A DNA stretch of 64,000 nt from Sulfitobacter sp. M05 (lineage in GTDB: Bacteria > Pseudomonadota > Alphaproteobacteria > Rhodobacterales > Rhodobacteraceae), in assembly GCF_029285175.1 (NCBI RefSeq), contig NZ_JABEDH010000002.1, forward strand, positions 1,054,001 to 1,118,000, read 5' to 3'. The translations under genes were made by a program, and so were the position numbers. The first letter of the stretch is position 1. Every line of letters starts with the position of its first letter. Below are positions 31,818 to 41,302 of this stretch, piece by piece. The notes beneath the pieces were generated by a model, which was given only the letters and a program-made list of their open reading frames with translations, searched no databases and was not told the DNA's origin.

Positions 31818-32497
31818 GTGATGGGCCTCGCTTCGCGCCACAAGGGGGCATTCAGATCAAAAAGGGCGCGCGATTGATGGGCATCAGGCATCCCGTCGCA
31901 AACCATAGCGCGCCGTGTATCATCCACAAGAGTGGTCCACAAACAGGGGGCCGCCATGCCAGTGCCCACCAGCCCTGCGGCAAGCGCGGGCGCGGTGCCC
32001 TGAAAGTCGGCAGGGCTAAGCACCAATGCGTTTCCTACCCTGCGCACGGGTGTATAGGGTGGCGGCGCGGGAGGGCGAATTTCCGTCAGTGCCGCGGCCA
32101 GTCGATCCCGGTCCATCCCGTCATCGAGACAGGAAAGCGCAAGGTCCTCAAGCCGTTCAAAGGTTGTATCCTGTGTCAGATGGTCAAATGCTGCCGGCCC
32201 TTCGTGATCCAGCGCGGCCATCAAGGCCAGCGGGAAACGCCGCCCGACACGATCAACCGAGGGCATCACAATGCCCAACACCTTGGTGGCCCCCGCAACC
32301 CCGGGTGACAGCGTAAAACGCCAGATCGGGGCAGACATATATTGGTCATCCCAAGCGCCGCCGCCCGCTTGCGCCGCGGTCATCATCGCGCCCTGCAACC
32401 AGTCATCCCACACCCTGACAAACCCCTGCGGGGTGTTCAGGTGAAAGAAATCGCCCAAGGCGGGCATCTTTCCGAAGGCACCGAAACCCTGCCCCAT
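31814..32497 (-). CDS. tagF: T6SS-associated protein TagF
   Basis: TagF is a cytoplasmic post-translational repressor of T6SS in Pseudomonas and Agrobacterium, acting on the Fha protein. The 227 residues start with FGAFGKMPALGDFFHLNTP, followed by WDDWLQGAM and the SAPIWRF-LSPG segment, which are diagnostic of the TagF/ImpM family. Its start overlaps the tssM stop by one base (TAATG), so translation is coupled. In some species TagF is fused to PppA; here they are separate but overlap by four bases. Confidence 0.92.
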   Translation of the reverse strand: MGQGFGAFGKMPALGDFFHLNTPQGFVRVWDDWLQGAMMTAAQAGGGAWDDQYMSAPIWRFTLSPGVAGATKVLGIVMPSVDRVGRRFPLALMAALDHEGPAAFDHLTQDTTFERLEDLALSCLDDGMDRDRLAAALTEIRPPAPPPYTPVRRVGNALVLSPADFQGTAPALAAGLVGTGMAAPCLWTTLVDDTRRAMVCDGMPDAHQSRALFDLNAPLWREARPIT

Positions 32498-35400
32498 TAA
32501 AACGTCTTGGGGCAGCTGAATTTGGTAAGCGCAGGGAGTGCAAATGGATTGATAACGGATCCTGACTGTAGTTGGAAAATTGCAATACGACCCGCGACGT
32601 TAAAGATGACGCGTTTGCGGTCTGATACATTGGTGCGCCGGATTTCAGCGGCATCCAACAGGCGGAACCATGCCCAAGGTCCATCCTTGGCCAGTTGGCT
32701 TTCTCCGTTGCTGAGCGCGGGTTGAAATACTACACCGGCCAGCCCGACACTGCCCGGCCATGTGATGGCAACGGGTGTGTTGTTGGGCCGTCTGGTTTCA
32801 AACAGAACGTTTTGTGATCCGATGGTCAGTTGAACGGACTGCGCCTTGGGGTCCAGCGCCTCGGGGGTGATCTGGAAATTGACCTGCGGGTTCGGGGCAC
32901 CGGCAAAAAACGCATCACGGATTTCCGCCGCATATTGCATCTGTTGCAATACCGCCGGCGAAATGCCCAGATCGACATCATTCACCTTTTTCCACGACCA
33001 TGGCCGGGCACCGGTATCCACGAATTTCGACAAGTTCTCGCCAAAGAACACGTCGATCATGCCACCGGGGGCAAACAGTTTTTGAAAGTCCGACATCGAA
33101 ACATCTGCCCGCGCACGGCGGTTGAACGGATAACGGTTTTCCAGTGCCTGTGTGCAGAACGGCAGCACATTAGACTGCCATTTGGCATTGATCGACGAAC
33201 GGGTGCCATCTGCGGTAATGCCGGTTGAGCTGCTGGTGATCTGGCTGGCCCAACGTTCAAGCGGGCCGGGAATGCGGCTGGCCATCTGCTGGAACCGCTG
33301 GGTTGCGGTGCCCCCTTCGGCTGCCGTGGCTGCAACGCCGCTGAACGACATTTTGTTCAGCTCCTGATACACTTCCTGCAATGTGCCGACCAAGAGATCC
33401 AGCTGGCTGTCTTGCCCCTCTGGGCGCTCGACCAAAGTGTGCAGCCACTCAAACCGGTCCTCGACATAAGAGCCGGGCGGTTTGGGGGGGGCACCGTTCG
33501 CTTGGGCCTGTGCGGAGTTTTGCAGCGCGCTCAGCAAAATTTCACCTTGAATGCTGAGGTTGGAACGCGCCTCAAGTTGGGCGATGCGGCCCACCCCTTC
33601 GGCCACCTCATCCCCCCCAAGAACGCCCGCGCGCGACTCGGTTAGTTTGGTTTCCTTGGAGATTTCGGTGAGGATATTCACAATTGGCGAGGTGGGGCCG
33701 GACAGCACATTTGTCACCTCAACCGCATGGCTAAGCGACTCCAACGGGATCACGTCAATGTCTCCCAGAATGGCGTCATATCGCGCAATATAGTCGTTGT
33801 AATAGAGATCAAGCACATCGCGGCTGAGGGCGGTCAACGCGGCATCGGTTTGCTCTGCCTCGCCGCGTGGGCCAAGAACCCAGCTGTCTCCCTGAATGCG
33901 TTTCGCCACCCCCAAAGCTTCGCCCAGGAACACATCGTTGAACCCTTCATAGGTAAAGATACCTTCGACGCCCTCATTCAGAGCCTTGCCGGAAGAGCGG
34001 ACCAGAACACGGGTGACCGCAGGCCCGCCCGCTTCGGTGATGCGCCATTCGGGCAGGCTGGTGGCGGAGGGGCTGTTGATGATGCCGTTATAGACCCGCT
34101 GCGCCAGTGGCATTTCCGACAGGATACCTTGCACCTGCTCGACCAGCGGACCATTCAACGCGATCTTTTCCATTGGCTGGGACAGCATCGTATCAAGGTG
34201 AAAGGCCAGATCGTCACGCAGCCCGGCGCGGTTGGCCCCGGCGTAGGTGATCGACCAGTCGATATCCATCCATTCCTGCACCAGCTCGCTGTTCATGGGT
34301 CCCTCAAGACCCAGCATCAGATAGATTTTCAACGCTTCGTACAGAAGATCGGGGTTGTTCACATTGCCGGTAATCTGCTCCTCAAGCCGCAACAAAAGAC
34401 GGGGCAGAAAGCGCTGGTTCAGGGCGGAGCGATAGGTTTGCGCCGCCTGCGTGCCGATGACCTCGCCTTGATAGAGACCATAGGTCAGCCGCCCCTCAGG
34501 GTCAGGATCGCCAAGCGCGGGGTTGGTCGGCATGTCGCGCAGGATGTTCAGCGCATCAACCACAGGCGGCAGATCAGTGTCGCCCAAGGGGCTGCCGGGC
34601 AAGGTAGAGCTGACCTGCTGATAGCTGTCGACATAGGTTGATGCCTGTTCGATCAGTTCCTGATTTCCCAGATAGCTGCGGGTGAACAGGGTGCCGGTCA
34701 ACAGGGCGACAAGGACTGTGGCGGCAATGGCGGCGCGTTTGGTCCAGCGATAACGGCGCTCGACCTTGTCATCGGCCGAGACAAGACCCGCCTCAGGAAA
34801 GATAACCTGTTCAAACAGACGGGTCAGGAAATAGGAACGCCCCTGCCCTTGCCCTGTACCAATGGCCTGACGTCCAATACCAAAGGTCCGCGCCATGCCC
34901 AGCATCAGGCGGTCAATTGGCGTGCCTTCCTGCGTGCCAGAGGTAAAATAGATACCGCGCAGCATGTGGCGCTGTTCATAGCGGTTGTCCTGAAACACTT
35001 CGGCCAGAAAGTTGTGCGCGACGGTGCGCATGGCGGCAACCTGACTGGGGAAACCCGCGACCAGCGAACGGCGCTGCGGGTCGATCTCGGTTTGCATCCG
35101 TTCCAGAGATTGTGCGTTAAGCTGCCCCAGCAACAGGCCAAACTCCGCATCGAAAGACGCGACTGGCGAAACCTCGCCCTTAGAGCTGTCCAGTGGCAGG
35201 GTAAAGCCCCATACCTGTTCCCGGTCTTCCTTACCCAGATTGTCATAGAATTCTGAGAAACCGGCAATCAGATCGGCCTTGGTGAACAGCACATAGACCG
35301 GGAAACGTACGCCCAGTTTCTCGCGCAGCTCATTCAGCCGGCGGCGCACGGCCAAGGCGTGACCGGCCTGCGTGACCTCATCCTGTTGCAGAAGGTCACT

Positions 35401-36078
35401 GAGCGAAATCGCAATCATCGCCCCGTTGATCGGCTGGCGTTTGCGGTATTTCTTGAGCAGCCCGAGGAAACCGATCCAGCCGGCATTGTCGGTTTCCTGA
35501 TCGCTTTCCTGTGTGGTGTAGCGCCCCGCCGTATCAATCAACACCGCGTCATTGGTGAACCACCAGTCGCAGTTGCGCGTGCCGCCAACGCCACCAATGG
35601 CGGTTTTGCCCATGCTTTCGGCCAGTGGGAATTTCAGGCCAGAGTTCACAATCGCGGTGGTTTTGCCGGCACCGGGCGGGCCGATCATGACATACCACGG
35701 CAATTCGTTCAGGTGCTTGCGCCCGCTGCCGGATTTGCGCAATTCCGCCATCGCCGTTTTCAATTTGTCGCGCAATTCACCCAGTTCGGCGGTTGTGACG
35801 TCATCACCGGCTGAATCTATCTGTTCGGCAATTTCCTCGGTCATCGCCTTTTCCTTGCGACGGCGCCGCAAGAAAATGAACAGACCCAAACCAAAGAAGA
35901 AGAACCATATGCCCCCGATAAAGATGGCTCGCGAGGTGATGCTGTCAAAGGGGTGCCAGGTGTCGCTGCCGATAAACGGGGCAAGGAACCAGACAGCCAA
36001 AGAAAGGGCGGCGGCCACAAGGATCAGGATCGTGTAGATCGACCGGAACATCATGATAAAGAAGCGGCGGACGTACAT
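32497..36078 (-). CDS. tssM: T6SS membrane complex protein TssM (IcmF)
   Basis: TssM is the large inner-membrane ring component that spans the periplasm. The 1193 residues contain two N-terminal membrane helices (about 14-37 and 50-70), a cytoplasmic NTPase-like domain with Walker A GPPGAGKTT (133-141), a third membrane helix near 455, and a long periplasmic part with the IcmF-related and TssM C-terminal domains. The P-loop is intact, as in Agrobacterium TssM. Its start overlaps the tssL stop (TAATG). With no TssJ lipoprotein gene in the window, its periplasmic end must connect to the outer membrane in another way or through a distant gene. Confidence 0.95.
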   Translation of the reverse strand: MYVRRFFIMMFRSIYTILILVAAALSLAVWFLAPFIGSDTWHPFDSITSRAIFIGGIWFFFFGLGLFIFLRRRRKEKAMTEEIAEQIDSAGDDVTTAELGELRDKLKTAMAELRKSGSGRKHLNELPWYVMIGPPGAGKTTAIVNSGLKFPLAESMGKTAIGGVGGTRNCDWWFTNDAVLIDTAGRYTTQESDQETDNAGWIGFLGLLKKYRKRQPINGAMIAISLSDLLQQDEVTQAGHALAVRRRLNELREKLGVRFPVYVLFTKADLIAGFSEFYDNLGKEDREQVWGFTLPLDSSKGEVSPVASFDAEFGLLLGQLNAQSLERMQTEIDPQRRSLVAGFPSQVAAMRTVAHNFLAEVFQDNRYEQRHMLRGIYFTSGTQEGTPIDRLMLGMARTFGIGRQAIGTGQGQGRSYFLTRLFEQVIFPEAGLVSADDKVERRYRWTKRAAIAATVLVALLTGTLFTRSYLGNQELIEQASTYVDSYQQVSSTLPGSPLGDTDLPPVVDALNILRDMPTNPALGDPDPEGRLTYGLYQGEVIGTQAAQTYRSALNQRFLPRLLLRLEEQITGNVNNPDLLYEALKIYLMLGLEGPMNSELVQEWMDIDWSITYAGANRAGLRDDLAFHLDTMLSQPMEKIALNGPLVEQVQGILSEMPLAQRVYNGIINSPSATSLPEWRITEAGGPAVTRVLVRSSGKALNEGVEGIFTYEGFNDVFLGEALGVAKRIQGDSWVLGPRGEAEQTDAALTALSRDVLDLYYNDYIARYDAILGDIDVIPLESLSHAVEVTNVLSGPTSPIVNILTEISKETKLTESRAGVLGGDEVAEGVGRIAQLEARSNLSIQGEILLSALQNSAQAQANGAPPKPPGSYVEDRFEWLHTLVERPEGQDSQLDLLVGTLQEVYQELNKMSFSGVAATAAEGGTATQRFQQMASRIPGPLERWASQITSSSTGITADGTRSSINAKWQSNVLPFCTQALENRYPFNRRARADVSMSDFQKLFAPGGMIDVFFGENLSKFVDTGARPWSWKKVNDVDLGISPAVLQQMQYAAEIRDAFFAGAPNPQVNFQITPEALDPKAQSVQLTIGSQNVLFETRRPNNTPVAITWPGSVGLAGVVFQPALSNGESQLAKDGPWAWFRLLDAAEIRRTNVSDRKRVIFNVAGRIAIFQLQSGSVINPFALPALTKFSCPKTF

Positions 36079-37493
36079 TATTGGGTCTCCTGCACAAGCA
36101 ACACTTCGATACGGCGGTTTTTGGCCCGCCCGTCACGTGTGCCGTTGTCGGCAATGGGTTCTTTTTCGGCGCGTCCTTCCGCACTCAGGCGGTCGGTGTC
36201 TTTGATGGTTTTTGCCATCGACGCCATCACCGATTTTGCCCGTGCCAGACTAAGGTGCATGTTTGAGGGAAAGCGCGACGATTTGATCGGTACATTGTCG
36301 GAATGGCCGGTGATGATCACGGGGCCGGGTTCGTCATTCAGTGCCACGGCCACCCGCGCAATCGGATCAGCAAATTTTGCCGTCAGCGTATCCGATCCGG
36401 AGCCAAACATATTGGACCCCGCGATCCGGATCACCAAAGTGTTGCCCTTTTGAAAGACATTCACGATGCCCTCGTCGATCTCTTTTTGAAGGAAGGCGAC
36501 GACCTTTTTCAGCCTGACTTCTTCGGAAGAGGCGGGCGGTGTTGGCGGCGGCGGCGGTGCGCGGCGTTGCAACTCGGCCACTGGACCGCTGTCGATGACC
36601 GAAAGCTGCCCGATCAACCGTTCTGTCTGCGTGCCCAGCAGATAGGAAAACCCGGTGAATTGCAGTGCCAGAAGTGCGGCTGTTACGCCAAGGGCGATCC
36701 AGACCAGCCGCCATGCCGACAGCGCTTTGAAGGGTTTGTTTTCGCCTTCCCAATGGGGCGAAAGATCACGTTCGACATCGCCACGCTGGCCCCGAATGAT
36801 CCGCGCCAGACCTTGCCGGATTTGCAGGTGCTTATCCGATCCACCTTGTTCAACACGCAACCGCCCCTCGAACCCCAGCGACAGGCACATGTAAATAAAC
36901 TCAAGCACATCAAGGTTATTGCCCGGCTCTTTTTCAAGCCGCGCCAGCAGGTCGTAAAACCGATCACCACCCACGGTTTCGCGGTGGAATGTACCAACCA
37001 TGGATTGCAAACCCCAGCTGGATTGCCCACCCCATGGCGTATTCAACACCACATCATCCAATGTTGCACAAAGGGAATACCGTGCAATTTTAACGGTTTG
37101 CGCTGGTACGCCAGCCTGCAAGGCGCGGTTTTCAAAGGCCCGCACCTCGGCCACAACAGAAGAGCGCAGCTTGTCAGGGTCCATATGTTGTGCGCGGTTG
37201 CGGATACGGCTGATCAGGGAGAACAGCGGTGCCGCGCAGGCAGTTAACTGGTTCATGCCGGTGTGGACCATTTCGGTCTCTTGGGCACCGTCGCGTTTGG
37301 TGGCTTGTGGGGCGGCGGCCGCAGCCGGAATGCCCATAGCACCCGTTGGTTGTTGCGCGGGGGCGGCCATCGGTTCGGCCATCACCGCAGCGCTCGCCGG
37401 TGGCGTCGCGGCGGTGCGCCGTCCGCCCGGATTGGGGCGGATTACCGTTTTGTCTGTATCCTCGGGTTCTGCAAACGGGTCGTCAGATGACAT
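36078..37493 (-). CDS. tssL: T6SS membrane complex protein TssL with OmpA-like domain
   Basis: TssL (DotU/IcmH) is the inner-membrane partner of TssM. This 471-residue protein has an N-terminal disordered tail with DKTVIRPNPGGRR (Thr16), then the cytoplasmic DotU hook domain (about 75-255), a membrane helix (262-285), a Pro-rich stretch (310-320) and a C-terminal OmpA-like domain (about 340-471) with IITGHSDNVPI and LSLARAKSV. The OmpA domain binds peptidoglycan in related 'evolved' TssL proteins. The Thr motif corresponds to the site that PpkA phosphorylates in Agrobacterium TssL and that Fha then reads. AGGAAAAGGGG lies upstream of the ATG. Confidence 0.95.
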   Translation of the reverse strand: MSSDDPFAEPEDTDKTVIRPNPGGRRTAATPPASAAVMAEPMAAPAQQPTGAMGIPAAAAAPQATKRDGAQETEMVHTGMNQLTACAAPLFSLISRIRNRAQHMDPDKLRSSVVAEVRAFENRALQAGVPAQTVKIARYSLCATLDDVVLNTPWGGQSSWGLQSMVGTFHRETVGGDRFYDLLARLEKEPGNNLDVLEFIYMCLSLGFEGRLRVEQGGSDKHLQIRQGLARIIRGQRGDVERDLSPHWEGENKPFKALSAWRLVWIALGVTAALLALQFTGFSYLLGTQTERLIGQLSVIDSGPVAELQRRAPPPPPTPPASSEEVRLKKVVAFLQKEIDEGIVNVFQKGNTLVIRIAGSNMFGSGSDTLTAKFADPIARVAVALNDEPGPVIITGHSDNVPIKSSRFPSNMHLSLARAKSVMASMAKTIKDTDRLSAEGRAEKEPIADNGTRDGRAKNRRIEVLLVQETQ

Positions 37494-37514
37494 TGCTTGC
37501 CCCTTTTCCTAATT

Positions 37515-38855
37515 CTACGAGTTACGGATCGCCCAAAGTTCCATGTTCAGGCCGGGATATTGACCTGAAACATGCACAGCGATACCGCCTGACGTTGTCA
37601 TTTTGCCCCAATATGGGCTGTCAGCGGCGAGTTCGAAATAAACGACACCTGCGTGATAGGGGATCTGGCGCGGCGCGACTGGCATCGGACGCAGTGTGAT
37701 CCCCGGCAAGGCGGAATTGACCAATTGGCGGATTTCCTCAACTGGACCGATCTTGGCCTGTCCTGCGAAATGGCGGCGTACATCTTCGGCTGGAATTTCC
37801 GCCTGCACGGCAAGGACAAAACCCGCGGTGCTGATCAGCTTGCGGTCTGAAATGACGCCAACGCTGACGCCGTATTTGCGGGCCTCCAGCGGGATCGAAA
37901 TCGCCGTCTGTTCCAGAACCGAGCTGAGGTATTGCCGCAGGGTGCGGATCACCGGCGCAAAGCTAGTCGACAGGTTATCATGTTGATAGGGCGGGAATTC
38001 CGGTGGCTGTTTGTTGGTGGTCATAAAGACCGACAATTCCCCGGCCAGCGCCACACAATGGCGATAGGCGTCTTCTGGGTGCAGATTTTCCAGCGTGGTC
38101 AGATGGCGGAACACCGGGATCATCCGGTTGATCACTGTCAGCAACAGGAAATCCGAAACTTCGGCCACCGCTTTTGCGGCACCCCCTTCTGACAGGCGGC
38201 CAGCAAGGGCGGTCATGCGGTGCGACAGCAATCCCTCGACTTCGCGAATGAACCCCTCAAGTGGGGGGGCGGCACGCAGGTCGATACAGCTGGGAATAAA
38301 GCTGCGGTCCAGAATGATCTCTTTGTCGGGACGCACCTCGATGATCCGCGCAATCGGAATTGCCAGCATATCGGCCAACTCGTCTACCGCGAGGGCGAAT
38401 TGCAAACGCATTTTGCCAACCCCGATGGTCACCGGTTTCTGGTCGCGGCCCATGGTGTCGGTGATTTCAAGTTCCGCAGGGCGCAGCCGGCTGACCGATT
38501 GTTCCGCGCCGCTCAGGTCAACTTCAACTGCGCCTTGGCGGCGTTGCGGCACGGTCAGGTAGACCACGCAATCCTTGATGGTTTCGGGCACTTCCAATGC
38601 CGGCGGATGATCTTCGGTTTGCGGCACGCGAAACACCATGCCGTCATGGGTCAGACCCGAACAGCCTTTCAGCGCGAATTGCCCGACCTTCAGCACCTCT
38701 TCGTCAATCTCTAATGCATTAACGCCCCAGCCGTAGGGCCGGATGCGGCGCGCCAGCCCTGCAATCAACGCCTCTTTATGACGATCCGCCTGCTGGAAAT
38801 GGTGGGGCTGCAAAAACAACCCCTCCGTCCAAAGCACTTTACTGTCCCAGGACAC
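37515..38855 (-). CDS. tssK: T6SS baseplate protein TssK
   Basis: TssK joins the baseplate wedge (TssF/TssG) to the membrane complex. The 446 residues begin with SWDSKVLWTEGLFLQPHHFQQ, the family's hallmark N-terminus. The start codon is GTG, with AGGGAGA six bases upstream. The C-terminal receptor-like domain ends in the expected hydrophobic strands (YHAGVVYFELA). It lies between tagH and tssL in the same order as in related clusters. Confidence 0.95.
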   Translation of the reverse strand: MSWDSKVLWTEGLFLQPHHFQQADRHKEALIAGLARRIRPYGWGVNALEIDEEVLKVGQFALKGCSGLTHDGMVFRVPQTEDHPPALEVPETIKDCVVYLTVPQRRQGAVEVDLSGAEQSVSRLRPAELEITDTMGRDQKPVTIGVGKMRLQFALAVDELADMLAIPIARIIEVRPDKEIILDRSFIPSCIDLRAAPPLEGFIREVEGLLSHRMTALAGRLSEGGAAKAVAEVSDFLLLTVINRMIPVFRHLTTLENLHPEDAYRHCVALAGELSVFMTTNKQPPEFPPYQHDNLSTSFAPVIRTLRQYLSSVLEQTAISIPLEARKYGVSVGVISDRKLISTAGFVLAVQAEIPAEDVRRHFAGQAKIGPVEEIRQLVNSALPGITLRPMPVAPRQIPYHAGVVYFELAADSPYWGKMTTSGGIAVHVSGQYPGLNMELWAIRNS

Positions 38856-38895
38856 ATAATTCTCCCTGTGTCGTCAGCCCCGCATCGAGGCCGTA

Positions 38896-40365
38896 CTATT
38901 TTAACTTTTCGAGCTGGTCTTTATATGCCCGCGCAAATTCGCGGCTGAACAGTTCGTGAAAATCATTCTCGGCCTGATCTGCGATCTGGCCATACATTTT
39001 TTCGTATACTTCCCAATAGCGGGCTTTTTTGCCTTTTAATAGATCACTAAAGCTGCCGCCGGTTTCAATCTGCGCGCCCAACACCTCGGGATCAAGCTTG
39101 GCCAGAATACCTTTTAATGCGGCTTCCATGCCGGTCACCATGGCGACCTCATGTGCTTTGATATCGTTCAGCGCTTGTTCGGTTGCGGTTTCCGACCCAA
39201 GATAGCCGCGCGATTTCGGTTTGATCAACGCCTCGATTGCCTGATCCGGACTGATCGAGAATTTCAACGGATTGTTGCCACCCGAACTGATCATCGTCTG
39301 TTCAATGCGAAACTCGGATTTGATCGAAGTGCGCGTCATCAGGATTTCACGCAGGCCGGTGATCATGGTGCGCATGACCCGCCCCATACGGCCCATAGAG
39401 GTGTGTAAATCTTCGTCCGGAATTTCCAACCCTTCGACGTCAAGCGCATCGAAGAACGCGCGTGCGGCGGCCTGATCACCTGTTGCAATCACCTGTTGCG
39501 CAGTCCGGTCTGTCGTGGCCGGTGGGGCCGTGCTGTCGTCTTTGCCAGCGGTGGGTGGCTTTGTCGGGTCGGTGTCCGGTTGTGCCACAGCAGACGGTGC
39601 CGCCTCAGGCGGGGCGGGAACCGGTTTCTGGGTGGTCACAGGTTCCGGTTTTGCCACCGGCTCGGGCTTGGAAGGGGACAGCAGATCATCGTCCCAATCA
39701 TCCGGGATCACCGCAGGCCCGCTGGAATGCGCCGGGCGGAAACTGTCACTGCCGCTGGTGTTGTGCATCGCCTGACTGGGCCCCAGATCATCGTTCAACC
39801 CGTCGGAGGGTTTGGCAAAAAACGGGTCTTCCTCTTCGCCCAAAGGTGGCAGAAGGTCGTCGATGGGGTCTGCCGTGTTAATCTGGCTTGGCCCTTTTGG
39901 TCCTTCGGGTGACCCCAGCAGATCATCAAGGAAATCACCGCCCGGCCCGACATCATCCATCAGATCCAGCGGATCAGGCGCATTATCCGCCTGCCCGTGC
40001 GACACTTGGTTATGGCCTACCGGGTCAGGGATCGGGGCGGCCAGTGCCTCGGTAATCTCGACCAGTAATTCGTAGCTGCCAACAGACAGGATATCACCGT
40101 TGTTAATCGGCGTAGGAATGCGGCCCAATGGGGTTTTGGAATAGTTCAAAAAGGTGCCGTTGGTGGAAAAATCAACCAGCACGACATTGCCGTTGTGGTC
40201 TTCGATCACACAGTGACTTTTGGACAGCTGGCGTTCGGGATCGGGCAAGACGATGTCATTGGCTGGCCCCCGTCCGATACTGAGGGATCCGCCCATAGGC
40301 ATCTGCATCGGACCAACATCACCGGGCATTGTGCCCGAAGACTGGAAAGAAAGTTTAACCGGCAT
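38896..40365 (-). CDS. tagH: T6SS FHA-domain protein TagH (Fha)
   Basis: This 489-residue cytoplasmic scaffold reads phosphothreonine. The FHA domain is residues 15-100, with GRGPANDIVLPD (Arg32), LSKSHC (Ser48, His51) and STNGTFLN (Asn69), the phosphothreonine-binding set. The middle (120-330) is acidic and disordered, with DFLDDLLGS, DPIDDLLPPL and WDDDLLS motifs, and then a Pro-rich part. The C-terminal 170 residues form the T6SS FHA-associated domain (MGRVMRTMITGLREILMTRTS). The start at 40365 (MPVKLSFQSS) is used because an upstream Met would overlap the PAAR gene and lacks homology. The acidic LDxLL motifs recur in the TssB/TssC-like fusion upstream. Confidence 0.92.
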   Translation of the reverse strand: MPVKLSFQSSGTMPGDVGPMQMPMGGSLSIGRGPANDIVLPDPERQLSKSHCVIEDHNGNVVLVDFSTNGTFLNYSKTPLGRIPTPINNGDILSVGSYELLVEITEALAAPIPDPVGHNQVSHGQADNAPDPLDLMDDVGPGGDFLDDLLGSPEGPKGPSQINTADPIDDLLPPLGEEEDPFFAKPSDGLNDDLGPSQAMHNTSGSDSFRPAHSSGPAVIPDDWDDDLLSPSKPEPVAKPEPVTTQKPVPAPPEAAPSAVAQPDTDPTKPPTAGKDDSTAPPATTDRTAQQVIATGDQAAARAFFDALDVEGLEIPDEDLHTSMGRMGRVMRTMITGLREILMTRTSIKSEFRIEQTMISSGGNNPLKFSISPDQAIEALIKPKSRGYLGSETATEQALNDIKAHEVAMVTGMEAALKGILAKLDPEVLGAQIETGGSFSDLLKGKKARYWEVYEKMYGQIADQAENDFHELFSREFARAYKDQLEKLK

Positions 40366-40373
40366 ACCTGACG

Positions 40374-40685
40374 CTAACCTCCGATCAGAACAGTGGGGCA
40401 ACAGGGCGGTATCATCATGCCCCCGCAAGCGACATTATCGGTAACCCGCGCCGCAGGCAGGAAATTGACCAACACGGTAGCAGAGCCTTTCACAATCGGA
40501 TGCGGCACGCCAAGGGGCGACATATCCGTCATCCGGGCGGCAGGCAGAAAGTTGATCAGGACCGTCGGACAGCAGGGCGTCAGGATTGGCATCGGCACCC
40601 CGGGCGGCGGCACCGGCGGCGCAGGAGGGGGGGCAGGCATCAGGCACAGATGCATATCCGTCATCCGGGCGGCGGGTAATGTCAT
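40374..40685 (-). CDS. PAAR-domain spike-tip protein
   Basis: PAAR proteins sharpen the VgrG spike and can carry effectors. This 103-residue protein has two nearly identical LPAARMTDM segments and a third LPAARVTDN, separated by Pro/Gly-rich parts and two CCPTVLI segments. Its size is just a minimal PAAR domain with no attached toxin. It overlaps the stop of the preceding gene by four bases (ATGA). The stretch of six prolines in PAPPPAPPVPPPGVP is unusual. Confidence 0.85.
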   Translation of the reverse strand: MTLPAARMTDMHLCLMPAPPPAPPVPPPGVPMPILTPCCPTVLINFLPAARMTDMSPLGVPHPIVKGSATVLVNFLPAARVTDNVACGGMMIPPCCPTVLIGG

Positions 40686-41296
40686 GGTGTCGCCTCCTCC
40701 ATCTTGTCCTTGTTTTCCATCCGCCCGTTTCCGCCGCGGGCGATGTCGACGGCACGGTCAATCAACATCTGGCCATACTCCTCAAACCTATCAGAGTTTT
40801 TGTCCAACGCTACGATATTCATGGCAAAAGCACTGGTTTCCGCGGCCCCAGCCGGTGCCGGATACTCTGCCAGATCTGCCGGCCCGAGGGTGCCATCGGA
40901 ATAGACGACCGACAGGGCGATATTCACGGTGTCATCGTCAATATAGGCCTCGTCCATCGACAGGCGGGCACGTTCGCGGTTCTCCTCAGTGGGTTTGAAC
41001 ACCCAATCCTCGGATGCGGTCAGCGACTTGGGGTCGTTCTTTGACTTTGGCCCGACATAGTCCCGCGCGGCCATACAGGCCCACCAAACCCGTTCGCGCG
41101 GTGGCAAAAGGATGGACAGCAGGCGGATCAGATCAATCATCGCGCCTTTCTCATCCAGTTCTTCCAGCACCACATCAGGTAGGGCAGCGACGGGTGCGGT
41201 AATAGGTGTATCGAGCCGGGTGTTCGCCATGGACAGCAACTTTGCCGCCGGCTCTTTTGGCACTTTCACCATATTTGTGAATCGATTTCCCATCAT
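40682..41296 (-). CDS. T6SS-linked protein of unknown function (DUF6931-like)
   Basis: This 204-residue cytoplasmic protein has no signal or membrane segment. It resembles the DUF6931 family, proteins found beside VgrG and PAAR genes, through the central segment LLPPRERVWWACMAARDYVG. This assignment is from memory of the family and should be treated as tentative. The position between vgrG and the PAAR gene is where spike-loading adaptors are usually encoded, so a chaperone/adaptor role is possible. No ADP-ribosylating, nuclease or lipase motif was seen. Confidence 0.7.
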   Translation of the reverse strand: MMGNRFTNMVKVPKEPAAKLLSMANTRLDTPITAPVAALPDVVLEELDEKGAMIDLIRLLSILLPPRERVWWACMAARDYVGPKSKNDPKSLTASEDWVFKPTEENRERARLSMDEAYIDDDTVNIALSVVYSDGTLGPADLAEYPAPAGAAETSAFAMNIVALDKNSDRFEEYGQMLIDRAVDIARGGNGRMENKDKMEEATP

Positions 41297-41302
41297 TCCG
41301 CC

